Of a stretch of DNA of 32,953 nucleotides, positions 17,909-26,735 are shown in pieces. Where the stretch lies: positions 1-32,953 of the forward strand of contig JABCYW010000058.1 of the NCBI GenBank assembly GCA_013289985.1. The letters are read 5' to 3'. Each line of letters opens with the position of its first letter. The first letter of the stretch is position 1. This DNA comes from Betaproteobacteria bacterium. Its GTDB lineage: Bacteria; Pseudomonadota; Gammaproteobacteria; Burkholderiales; Burkholderiaceae_C. Below the pieces are notes generated by a model that saw nothing but the letters and a program-made list of their open reading frames with translations, ran no database searches and was not told the origin of the DNA. The position numbers and the translations under genes were made by a program.

Positions 17909-20555
17909 TGCCGCGCTGAACCTGTCGCCGCTGCAGTTTGCAGCCGCGTTCCCGTTCCACATCGTGTTCGATGAGCGACTGTGCGTGTTGCAGACGGGGT
18001 CGGTGCTGCGCCGCCTGTGCCCGGGGCTGCTCGAAGGCACAAGCCTCGGTGAATGCTTTGTCGTGCAGCGGCCCGACCTGCAGGGCATGGACTTCGAAGC
18101 GATCCTCCGCCACAACAAGACACTTTTCGTGTTGCAGTATCGAGGCGGGCCGCTGCGATTGCGCGGTCAATTCGTTGGCCAGGATCGGCGCCTGTTCTTC
18201 CTGGGATCTCCCTGGGTGGCCACGATGCCCGAGGTGACGCAGATCGGACTCTCGCTCGGCGACTTTGCCATCCACGATCCCGTCGTCGACTTGCTGTTCT
18301 TGCTGCAATCGAAGAACAAGTCCCTGGACGATGGGCAAATGCTGTCGCAGCGCCTGCGGGCGAGCCAGCAGAGACTTGCCGAAGCGCAGGAACTGGCGAA
18401 GCTGGGCAGCTGGGTGCTCGATCCGGCCACCGGCGAGATCGATTGCTCCGATGAGGCCCGCCGCATCTACGGCTTCACCGCGACAACGTTGAATCCAACC
18501 CTGGACCGGCTGGTGGCGCTGGTTCCCGGCGGGCAAGGGGCCGGGTTGCGGGCAGCCGTGGAACAGGCCACTCGGAGCAACGTCCCGGTTGTCCTCGAGC
18601 ATCGGGTGCACGCGTCCGACGGCACCGATCGGTGGGTTCACCTCACCTTGCAGATGTCCACGACGAACGGCGCCGCGACGGTTCGCGCCGCGGTGCGTGA
18701 CGAGACGACGAACAAGGAGGCCACGTTGCGGCTGGCACTGGCCCATGACGTCGCTCGGGAATTGGCCGCGGACGTCGAGCCGGAGAATGCGGTGGCGTTC
18801 ATCCTTGCGGCGATCGGTGCGCAGCTGGGATGGCCTGCCGCGGCGTGCTGGGCGGTGGGCAACGACTGCCGCGTGCGCTGCCTGAGCAGCTGGGCGGTGG
18901 CCGACGACGCGGCATCGCAAGAGTTCGCCGTCGCCATGCGCGCCTTCGACGGACCGCGCCAGGACGCCACGCTCGATGCGGCCTGGGAATCCGGCAGTCC
19001 CCTGTGGCGAGTCATCCAGGATTCGGACACCGCATCGGCCAGGGACCGGGCCGCCGGCCGTTGCGGCCTGCATGCGGCCGTCGTGATCCCGGTCATCGCG
19101 GGCACGCAGCTCATGGCGCTCGAATTCTTCAACCATGCGCCAATCGCGTTCGACCGCGAGGTCGAGGGCTTCATGCGCTCCATTGCGAGCCAGCTGACCC
19201 AGTACCTGCTGCGCAAGCAGGCCGAGGCGGCGCTCCGCCATTCGGCCAACCATGATGCGCTGACGGGACTGGCCAACCGACCGCTGTTGCACGAGCGCTT
19301 GGGGCATGCCATCAAGCACGCCGCGCGCAAGCAGGCCAAGGTTGGCGTCATGTTCATGGATCTCGACCGCTTCAAGCACGTCAACGACAGTCTCGGTCAC
19401 ACCGCGGGCGATGTGTTGTTGCAGGCCTGCGCGGACCGCCTGCGGATGTGCGTGCGCGAATGCGACACGCTGGCTCGTTTTGGCGGAGACGAATTCGTGG
19501 TGGTACTGGAAGGCCTCGACGATGCCGTCGACGTCGTCGCGCCGCTGACCAAGGTACTTGGCCTGTTCGGCCTGCCCTTCGAGGTCATGGGGCGCGAGCT
19601 GCCGACCACGGCAAGCATCGGGATCAGCGTGTATCCGGACGACGGGCAGGATGTCGAGAGCCTGTTGATGAACGCCGATGCGGCGATGTATCGCGCCAAG
19701 GAGGCCGGGCCCGGAAGCCATCATTTCTACTCCGCGCAGATGAAGGAAAAGGTCCAGCAGCAGTTGGCGCTGGAAACCTGTCTGCCGCGGGCGCTGGAGC
19801 GGGGCGAGTTGTTTCTCGTCTATCAGCCGAAGCTGGATCTGGCCACCGGCCGGATCACGGGGGTAGAGGCACTGATGCGCTGGCGGCACCCCTCGATGGG
19901 CCTGGTCTCGCCCCTGCAATTCATCCCCATCGCGGAGGACATCGGGTTGATCGACGAATTCGGTCACTGGGCGCTGCAGGTGGCCTGCCGGGACGCGAGG
20001 AAATGGCGTGACCAGGGCCACCCGGTCCAGGTGAGCGTCAACCTCTCGGCGCGCCAGCTCGATCGGCCCCGGCTGGCCGACGAAGTGGCCAAGGTCATCG
20101 CGGACGCGGGACTGCTTCCGGCCCAGGTCGAGCTCGAAGTCACCGAGAGCTGCGTCATGCACAACCCGGTCCAGGCCGCCCTGCGACTGAGAGAGCTGCG
20201 CGATCTGGGGGTGTCCCTGGCCATCGATGACTTCGGTACCGGGTACTCCTCGCTGTCCTATTTGCGCACCTTTCCCTTGGGTACCTTGAAGATCGATCGC
20301 GCCTTCATCAAGGACCTGCCGGCCGACGAGGATGCCGCCGCGTTGACAGCCGGAATCATCGCGCTGGCGCATCGCCTTCGCATGAAGGTGGTGGCCGAGG
20401 GCGTCGAGACACTGGAACAACTGGGCTATCTGCGCGCCAATTGTTGCGACGAGGTCCAGGGCTACTACATCAGCATGCCGATAACGGCCGATGAGATGGA
20501 TCGATTCCTCGAGCGGGACCTGCGCAATTTCGTGACCCCGACGGTGGCGGCGTAG
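17901..20555 (+). CDS. HNOBA-PAS-GAF-GGDEF-EAL c-di-GMP enzyme
   Basis: The 884-residue soluble product starts with an HNOBA domain (about 5-137) closely like that of the hybrid kinase in this operon. A coiled coil, a PAS domain (about 160-275) and a GAF domain (about 280-435) follow. The diguanylate cyclase domain (about 445-610) has an intact GGDEF at 528-532 and an RxxD inhibitory site at 519-522. The phosphodiesterase domain (about 620-875) has EALMRW at 656, NLSARQL, DDFGTGYSS and VAEGVET. Both activities look possible, so it can make or degrade c-di-GMP under H-NOX control, as in the H-NOX-associated cyclase/phosphodiesterases of Shewanella. The ATG at 17901 is chosen because it starts the HNOBA domain and overlaps the aldolase stop. 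Confidence 0.93.
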   Translation: MPDAALNLSPLQFAAAFPFHIVFDERLCVLQTGSVLRRLCPGLLEGTSLGECFVVQRPDLQGMDFEAILRHNKTLFVLQYRGGPLRLRGQFVGQDRRLFFLGSPWVATMPEVTQIGLSLGDFAIHDPVVDLLFLLQSKNKSLDDGQMLSQRLRASQQRLAEAQELAKLGSWVLDPATGEIDCSDEARRIYGFTATTLNPTLDRLVALVPGGQGAGLRAAVEQATRSNVPVVLEHRVHASDGTDRWVHLTLQMSTTNGAATVRAAVRDETTNKEATLRLALAHDVARELAADVEPENAVAFILAAIGAQLGWPAAACWAVGNDCRVRCLSSWAVADDAASQEFAVAMRAFDGPRQDATLDAAWESGSPLWRVIQDSDTASARDRAAGRCGLHAAVVIPVIAGTQLMALEFFNHAPIAFDREVEGFMRSIASQLTQYLLRKQAEAALRHSANHDALTGLANRPLLHERLGHAIKHAARKQAKVGVMFMDLDRFKHVNDSLGHTAGDVLLQACADRLRMCVRECDTLARFGGDEFVVVLEGLDDAVDVVAPLTKVLGLFGLPFEVMGRELPTTASIGISVYPDDGQDVESLLMNADAAMYRAKEAGPGSHHFYSAQMKEKVQQQLALETCLPRALERGELFLVYQPKLDLATGRITGVEALMRWRHPSMGLVSPLQFIPIAEDIGLIDEFGHWALQVACRDARKWRDQGHPVQVSVNLSARQLDRPRLADEVAKVIADAGLLPAQVELEVTESCVMHNPVQAALRLRELRDLGVSLAIDDFGTGYSSLSYLRTFPLGTLKIDRAFIKDLPADEDAAALTAGIIALAHRLRMKVVAEGVETLEQLGYLRANCCDEVQGYYISMPITADEMDRFLERDLRNFVTPTVAA

Positions 20556-20558
20556 GTC

Positions 20559-21545
20559 ATGGCCGCAGCCCCGCAGGCAATCCTCGACCGCGACGGCGTG
20601 CTCCCCCCTGGCGCAGGCAAGGCAACTCGCGCGAGCGGTGCGGCCCTGCTTGAAGAATGGCAGCGCCTGACCAAGGCCATGTCGAAGACACTCCACGGAG
20701 ATGTTCGGGAAGAAGGCTGGAGAGCGCGGTTCCTGGAAGAGGCTTCGGCCCTTCGTGCCCTGGCCGGGCGCGACATCGATCTTGCCCTGTATTCGCTGTT
20801 GTTCGCTTCGGGCCATGACGAGTGTTCATACAGTGTCGTGCACTCGATGACCTGTGCGGTCATCGTGGATCTTGCAGGGCGCTGGCTTGACTGGTCCCAG
20901 CCCCAGCTCACTTCCGCGGTGTGCGCGGCGCTGAGCATGAACATCGGAATGACGGTCCGGCAGGACAGCCTCGCTCAACAGACGGCCGCTCCGACATCCG
21001 AGCAGCGCGATCAGATCGACCGACACGCGACTGCGGGCGCGGACATGCTTCGCGACGCGGGGGTCGACGATGAAGACTGGATATACGCGGTACGGCATCA
21101 CCATGCCAGCAGCCAAGAAGACGATTCCGATGCCGCACATCCCGCGGCCAGGGCCACGGAGCTGATTCGACGGATCGACGTCTACACGGCCAAGCTCAGT
21201 CGCAGGGCTTCGCGGCCCGCGATCTCTCCGGCGATCGCGGCTCGAGATGCCCTCCTGGGTCCGCAGGGACACCCGGACCACATCGGCGTCACTCTGCTGC
21301 GCGTTCTCGGCCTGTACCCTCCCGGCACGTGGGTGAGCCTGGCCAATGGTGAATTGGCCATCGTCATCCATAGAGGCGAAAAGTCTCATACCCCGTTTGT
21401 GGCCTCCGTTCGCACGCGCGACGGCGGATATCTGAAGCAGCCGACGCGACGCGAGACGACAAGGCGCGAATACCGCATCCTCCATGGCATTCGGGCAGGT
21501 GAAGTGAAGGTGGATCTCGATCATGCCCGGGTGCTTGCCGCGTGA
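20559..21545 (+). CDS. Degenerate HD-GYP-type protein
   Basis: The 328-residue product ends the operon, three bases after the GGDEF-EAL stop. It has the HD-GYP helical plan: SVVHSMTCAVIV (91-102), a helix where HDIGK is expected, a DRHATAGADML helix with His156, HHH at 180-182, IRRIDVYTAKLSRR (204-216), and a C-terminal GLYPPGTWVSLANGELAIV (251-269), which is typical of the family. The HD pair itself is replaced by Met-Asn (MNIG at 127-130) and the GYP loop is missing, so c-di-GMP hydrolysis is unlikely. This recalls HnoD of Shewanella, a degenerate HD-GYP that modulates the partner phosphodiesterase. Here there is no receiver domain. The family call rests on pattern; the regulatory role is inference. 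Confidence 0.75.
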   Translation: MAAAPQAILDRDGVLPPGAGKATRASGAALLEEWQRLTKAMSKTLHGDVREEGWRARFLEEASALRALAGRDIDLALYSLLFASGHDECSYSVVHSMTCAVIVDLAGRWLDWSQPQLTSAVCAALSMNIGMTVRQDSLAQQTAAPTSEQRDQIDRHATAGADMLRDAGVDDEDWIYAVRHHHASSQEDDSDAAHPAARATELIRRIDVYTAKLSRRASRPAISPAIAARDALLGPQGHPDHIGVTLLRVLGLYPPGTWVSLANGELAIVIHRGEKSHTPFVASVRTRDGGYLKQPTRRETTRREYRILHGIRAGEVKVDLDHARVLAA

Positions 21546-21583
21546 CCGCTTCGATGCGCAGGCCCCCACCCTTGCTCGCCGCG

Positions 21584-21623
21584 GCGAAAGGTGAACGGGG
21601 CGTTGCGCCCACTCACCTTTCGC
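21584..21623. terminator. Strong hairpin between convergent operons
   Basis: GCGAAAGGTGA (21584-21594) pairs perfectly with TCACCTTTCGC (21613-21623). Inside, GGGCG and CGCCC form a second stem with loop TTG. It lies between the stop of the HD-GYP-like gene and the stop of the convergent agmatinase gene, so it can serve both strands. No T-tract follows on either side. Confidence 0.55.
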
Positions 21624-21674
21624 GCGACGGCGTCCCGATGTCGCTCTCGTCCAGCTCCGGGCGGGAACCGGATC

Positions 21675-22628
21675 TCAGCGGCGCTGCGCGGCCAGCACGC
21701 AGAGCATCTCGGCGGCCACGTGGGCGGCGGCGATGGCGGTGATCTCGGCGTGGTCGTACGACGGGGCGACCTCGACGACGTCCAGGCCCACCAGCTTCAC
21801 CGGCACCAGGCCGCGCAGGATGGCCAGCGCCTGCGCGCTGCTCAGGCCGCCGGCCACCGGCGTGCCGGTGCCGGGCGCGAAGGCGGGGTCGAGGCAGTCG
21901 ATGTCGAAGGTGAGGTAGCTCTTGTTCGTGCCGACGATCTCGAGGATGCGGGCGATCGTCGCCTTCACGCCGTGCTCGTGCACCCAGTCGGCGCCCAGCA
22001 CGTTCACGCCCATGAAGTCGTCGTTCCAGGTGCGGATGCCGATCTGCACCGAGCGCTTCGGGTCGATCAGGCCGTCCTTGATCGCCTTGTAGAACATCGT
22101 GCCGTGGTTGAGCGAGTCGGGCGCGTCGTCGGCCCAGGTGTCGCAGTGGGCGTCGAAGTGGATCAGCGACAGCGGGCCGCCGTGCTTCTCCACGTGCGCC
22201 TTCAGGATGGGGTAGGTGATGAAGTGGTCGCCGCCCAGCGTGAGCATCGTCGTGCCGCCGGCGATGATGCGGCGCGCGTGGTCGGCGATGCTGGCCGCGA
22301 TCGTGGCGGGACGGTGGTTGTCCAGCGGACAGTCGCCGTAGTCGACGATGGCCAGGTGGTCGCACGGACCGAAGCCCCAGGGATGGATCTTCTCGTTCAG
22401 CTGCGCGGTGGCGGCGCGGATCGCGGCGGGGCCCAGGCGCGCGCCGGTGCGGAACGTGGTGGCCAGGTCCAGCGGGACGCCGGTGACGGCGACGTCCACG
22501 CCGGCCAGGTCGCGGGTGTAGCGGCGGCGCATGAAGGACAAGACACCCGAATACGTGTTCTCGCCCGCGTAGCCCAGGTGGCTCGCGCGATGGATGGCAT
22601 GATCGGTGTCGCGGATCGGTTCGCTCAT
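21675..22628 (-). CDS. speB: Agmatinase / ureohydrolase-family protein
   Basis: The 317-residue product belongs to the arginase/agmatinase family, binuclear manganese enzymes that release urea from guanidino compounds; agmatine to putrescine is the usual reaction. The metal motifs are all present: GGDHFITYP, HFDAHCDTW and the DIDCLDPAFAPGTGTP segment, each with its His/Asp ligands. The neighbouring divergent LysR-type gene probably controls it. Start: the ATG at 22628 gives the usual SEPIRDTDHAIHR N-terminus; an ATG at 22658 would add ten residues, and neither has a strong ribosome site. Guanidinobutyrase or guanidinopropionase activity cannot be excluded, as these enzymes share the motifs. 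Confidence 0.88.
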   Translation of the reverse strand: MSEPIRDTDHAIHRASHLGYAGENTYSGVLSFMRRRYTRDLAGVDVAVTGVPLDLATTFRTGARLGPAAIRAATAQLNEKIHPWGFGPCDHLAIVDYGDCPLDNHRPATIAASIADHARRIIAGGTTMLTLGGDHFITYPILKAHVEKHGGPLSLIHFDAHCDTWADDAPDSLNHGTMFYKAIKDGLIDPKRSVQIGIRTWNDDFMGVNVLGADWVHEHGVKATIARILEIVGTNKSYLTFDIDCLDPAFAPGTGTPVAGGLSSAQALAILRGLVPVKLVGLDVVEVAPSYDHAEITAIAAAHVAAEMLCVLAAQRR

Positions 22629-22705
22629 GGGGAAGACTCGTTGGTTCCAGGCCTCCATGCTCGCAAATCGGCACTCCGTTGCCCATTAGCCGGCTCCGAA
22701 GAGAT

Positions 22706-23602
22706 ATGAATATTCCTGATACCTCGGCGCGCAGCGAACCCCCGTTTTCCGGCCTCGTGGCGTTCGAGGCGGCGGCGCGGCTGGGCAGCATGTCGGCCGC
22801 GGCCGACGAGCTGGACCTGACGCAGTCGGCCGTGAGCCAGCGCGTGCTCAAGCTGGAGGCCCACGTGGGCCAGCGCCTGTTCATCCGCCAGGGCCACGGC
22901 GTGCGCCTGACCGGCGCCGGCAAGCTGCTGATGGAGACGGCCACCGACGCGCTGCAGCGCCTGCGCGCCGGCTTCGCCCGCATCGAGCCCTATCGCAACA
23001 AGCAGTCGCTGCTGCTCGCCTGCCCGCCCGACTTCGCGCACGGCTGGCTGCTGCCGCGGCTGGAGGCGCTGCGCGCGGCGCACGGCGGCCTGGAGGTGTG
23101 GCTGATGTCGGAACGCGACGTCGCGGCCATCGACCGCATCGACGTCGACCTGGTGGTGTCGCGCCGGCCGCTGCAGGGGCCCGACATCGAGTGCGCGCTG
23201 CTGCTGGAGGATCGCGCGATCGCGGTGTGCGGCCCGCGCCTGGCCGACAGGCTGGCCGGCGTCGCGTTCCCGCGCGTGCTGGACAAGGCGCCGCTGCTGT
23301 TCCTGGAGAGCGCGCCCGAGTGGGGCGGCGCGTTGCCGGCGGGCGGCCCGAAATCCCGGCGCAACCGGGCCGCCACGATCGAGGACGAGCGCCTGCTGCT
23401 GGACGCCGCCGAGCGCGGCGCGGGCATCGCCTACGTGTCGCGGGTGCTGGCCGCCGACGCGCTGGCCGCGGGCCGCTGCGTGCAGCTGGCGCAGGTGCCT
23501 GCCACGCCGCGGTCGCCGCTGTGGGCGATGCGCAGCCGGCTCACGCCGCGAACGACCATGGCCGACCGCGTGTTCGAGTGGCTGAGGGCCGCCGCGGCCT
23601 GA
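22706..23602 (+). CDS. LysR-family transcriptional regulator (GcvA-like)
   Basis: The 298-residue product has an N-terminal winged helix-turn-helix at about 15-75 (LVAFEAAARLGSMSAAADEL, then TQSAVSQRVLKLE) and a periplasmic-binding-protein-like effector domain to the end. It is divergent from the agmatinase gene across 77 bp, the usual arrangement for a LysR regulator and its target, so it probably responds to a guanidino compound or polyamine (inference). I could not fix a clear T-N11-A box in the spacer. The ATG at 22706 is chosen over an upstream TTG because a GAAGAGA site lies just before it. Confidence 0.88.
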   Translation: MNIPDTSARSEPPFSGLVAFEAAARLGSMSAAADELDLTQSAVSQRVLKLEAHVGQRLFIRQGHGVRLTGAGKLLMETATDALQRLRAGFARIEPYRNKQSLLLACPPDFAHGWLLPRLEALRAAHGGLEVWLMSERDVAAIDRIDVDLVVSRRPLQGPDIECALLLEDRAIAVCGPRLADRLAGVAFPRVLDKAPLLFLESAPEWGGALPAGGPKSRRNRAATIEDERLLLDAAERGAGIAYVSRVLAADALAAGRCVQLAQVPATPRSPLWAMRSRLTPRTTMADRVFEWLRAAAA

Positions 23603-23631
23603 GAGCCTGTGAACGTCGGTGTGCGCCCACC

Positions 23632-23637
23632 TACAAT
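23632..23637 (+). promoter_or_regulatory. -10 element placed for a leaderless transcript
   Basis: TACAAT (five of six consensus bases) ends seven bases before the ATG at 23645 of the TPR-LuxR gene. With normal promoter geometry, transcription starts at or next to the A of the ATG. A weak -35 (GTGAAC at 23609-23614) is 17 bp upstream. No Shine-Dalgarno sequence is present. Confidence 0.4.
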
Positions 23638-23644
23638 TTGGGCG

Positions 23645-25372
23645 ATGAAGCTCTTCGTGGCCGACGCCGAACTTTCGATCCTCGAGGAGGTGCTGACGCA
23701 TCCGTGGGACGAGAACGTGCTCGCCGCCACCATCGCGCTGGCCTGGCACCTGCGCCAGCGCGACAGTGCGCGAGCCCTGCGCCTGGTCGACGGCGTCGTG
23801 CCGCTGCTGGTGCCGTCGCGGGAGGGCGTGCGCCGTCCCGACGCGCATCGCGTGCGCGCCGCGCTCGCCGCGTGCGAGGCCTCGGCGCTGCTGTGCGACT
23901 TCGACGTGGCCGAACGCTGGCTGGCCGAGGCGCGCCAGCACCACGATGCCGGCGCCGATCCGTTCGCCGACGGCGATGCGTGGCTGGTGGAGGCGACACT
24001 GGCCAAGATGCGCGTGCAGCGGGCCCGCGAGATGGCCGCCCACCAGGCCGCCATCGCGGCGTTCAAGGCCGCGCCCGAGCGGCTCGCGATCGCGCAGGCC
24101 TGGCTCAGCTTCGAGCGCGGCTACGAGAAGTCGGGCGTCGACCACTGCATCGGGCTGCAGCCCCCCGGCGACGGCCATCCCGAGGCCGCCACGGCCTGGG
24201 ACGCGCTGTGGAGCGCCTCGCGCGGCATGGCGTTGTCGTACCGCGAGCCGGCCGAATCGGCCCTGCTGTACCGGCACGCGGCCACGCAGGCGCGGGCGGT
24301 GGGCATGGTGCGCCTCGAGATCGTGGCCATGATCAACGCCGGCGCGGCCACGCAGGGCCTCGGCGACCTCGACCTGGCCGCCGAATGCTTCGAGGCGGCC
24401 GCCGCGCGCGCCAACGCCACGGGCTGGCCCACGCTGATCGGCACCGCCAACACCCGCGTGGGCGAGCTGATGCAGACCCTCGGCGCGTACGAGGAGAGCC
24501 GCGCCATCCTGAGCGAGGCCATCGTGGCGCTGTCCATCGGCGCGCCGGGCCTGCACCTGGGCATCGCCTGCGCGTCGCTGGCCGAGACGCTGCGCGCGAT
24601 GGGCCGCGCCGAGGAATCGCTGGCGCCGATGAGCCGGGCCATCGCGCTGTGCCGCGAGACCGGCTTCAAGCACACGCTGGCGCTCAACCTCATCTTCCAG
24701 GCGCGTGGCCTCGTCGCCGCCGGCCTGTCGCAGGAGGCGCTGGCCGTGCTGGCCGAGGCGCGCGCGCTCATCGACGAGTCGGAGCTGCATTCACTGCACG
24801 TGGGGGTGACGGACGTCCTCGCCGACCTGCATCACCGGTTCCCGCTGCCCGCACCGCCCGGCATGATCCTGCCCACCGCGGCCCTGCACTACGCCGAGGC
24901 CGCGCTCGTCGAGGGCCGGCGCATCGCCGGCTGGAAGGCGCCGGCGCGGCTCTTCGCCTTCCTGGCCGAACGCTGGGCCGAGGCCGGCGAGCACGCGCGG
25001 GCGTACGAGTACGCGCGCCAGGCGCTGGAATCCAACGAGAAGGAAGCCCGGCAGAAGATGAACTATCCGCTCGCGCTGGTGCGGCTGCGCAGGCGCGGCA
25101 CCGGCGACGCGCCCGCCGCGGCGGGCGCGCAGGACGGCGGCGAGGATCGCCAGCGGCGCGCCGGCTCGCGCACGCTGACGCCCAAGGAGCGCAGCATCCT
25201 GCTGCTCCTGGCTCGGAACTACTCGAACAAGGAGATTGCCAAATCGATCGACGTGAGTGACGAGACGGTGAAGTGGCATCTCAAGAACCTGTTCAACAAG
25301 CTCGACGCCGGGTCGCGCAAGCACGCCGTCACGCGCGCGCGCTCGCTGGGCTTCATCGGCTTCAACGCCTGA
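23645..25372 (+). CDS. LuxR-type regulator with long TPR-like helical domain
   Basis: The 575-residue product has a C-terminal LuxR/GerE helix-turn-helix at about 509-575 (LTPKERSILLLLARNYSNKEI, then SDETVKWHLKNLFNKL). The first 480 residues are a long array of helix pairs rich in Ala and Leu with TPR-like spacing (for example AAECFEAAAARANATG and SRAILSEAIVAL). There is no receiver and no autoinducer domain, and no clear Walker A, so it resembles the C-terminal part of MalT/LAL regulators without the ATPase. The signal is unknown. The start at 23645 matches a TACAAT -10 so close that the mRNA may be leaderless. It is convergent with hppD. Confidence 0.85.
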   Translation: MKLFVADAELSILEEVLTHPWDENVLAATIALAWHLRQRDSARALRLVDGVVPLLVPSREGVRRPDAHRVRAALAACEASALLCDFDVAERWLAEARQHHDAGADPFADGDAWLVEATLAKMRVQRAREMAAHQAAIAAFKAAPERLAIAQAWLSFERGYEKSGVDHCIGLQPPGDGHPEAATAWDALWSASRGMALSYREPAESALLYRHAATQARAVGMVRLEIVAMINAGAATQGLGDLDLAAECFEAAAARANATGWPTLIGTANTRVGELMQTLGAYEESRAILSEAIVALSIGAPGLHLGIACASLAETLRAMGRAEESLAPMSRAIALCRETGFKHTLALNLIFQARGLVAAGLSQEALAVLAEARALIDESELHSLHVGVTDVLADLHHRFPLPAPPGMILPTAALHYAEAALVEGRRIAGWKAPARLFAFLAERWAEAGEHARAYEYARQALESNEKEARQKMNYPLALVRLRRRGTGDAPAAAGAQDGGEDRQRRAGSRTLTPKERSILLLLARNYSNKEIAKSIDVSDETVKWHLKNLFNKLDAGSRKHAVTRARSLGFIGFNA

Positions 25373-25460
25373 GGCCGGACGAACCAGGGCGAGCGGAGGG
25401 CGTGGGCGAGGCGGGTCTTGCATGGCGCCTCGATCATGGCGCCGCACGCGTCGGCGCACG

Positions 25461-25479
25461 CCCCCCCGCGGCGGGGGGG
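25461..25479. terminator. GC hairpin between convergent genes
   Basis: Seven C and seven G residues flank the loop GCGGC. The hairpin lies in the 168-bp space between the stops of the TPR-LuxR gene and hppD. No T-tract follows on either strand, so termination is only suggested by position. Confidence 0.4.
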
Positions 25480-25540
25480 ATCGCCGGGCGGACAAACCCG
25501 GACCGCGCGGCATGTCCCCATGCCGACCGGCAGGCGACTG

Positions 25541-26626
<1,086 letters not shown>

Positions 26627-26671
26627 GGCGGTCTCCGGTGCTAGGTGCAGGAATCATAGGGAAATGGCCCC

Positions 26672-26684
26672 GCAGCATTTCTGC
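26672..26684. promoter_or_regulatory. Dyad 1 in the hppD/lrp intergenic region
   Basis: GCAG-CATTT-CTGC followed by AAATC. It has the same plan as the dyad at 26712-26724, exactly 40 bp away. A left-hand partial copy, GCAGGAATC, is at 26647-26655. Likely a site for the divergent Lrp-type regulator. Confidence 0.5.
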
Positions 26685-26711
26685 AAATCCGTGCGGCCAG
26701 TGGCGATTTGC

Positions 26712-26724
26712 GCAGGAATCCTGC
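26712..26724. promoter_or_regulatory. Dyad 2 in the hppD/lrp intergenic region
   Basis: GCAGGAATCCTGC, perfect 6-1-6 symmetry, preceded by C and followed by AAGAT, as dyad 1 is by C and AAATC. It ends 11 bp before the lrp start codon, so binding here could repress the regulator's own gene. Confidence 0.5.
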
Positions 26725-26735
26725 AAGATCCATGG

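Noticed and set aside
17817-20816. Long antisense open frame across the GGDEF-EAL gene
   Set aside because: Same cause: the sense strand encodes complete GGDEF and EAL domains, and the antisense product shows no domain.
23645-25372. Quorum-sensing LuxR receptor
   Set aside because: There is no autoinducer-binding domain; only the C-terminal DNA-binding domain is shared, and the rest is TPR-like.
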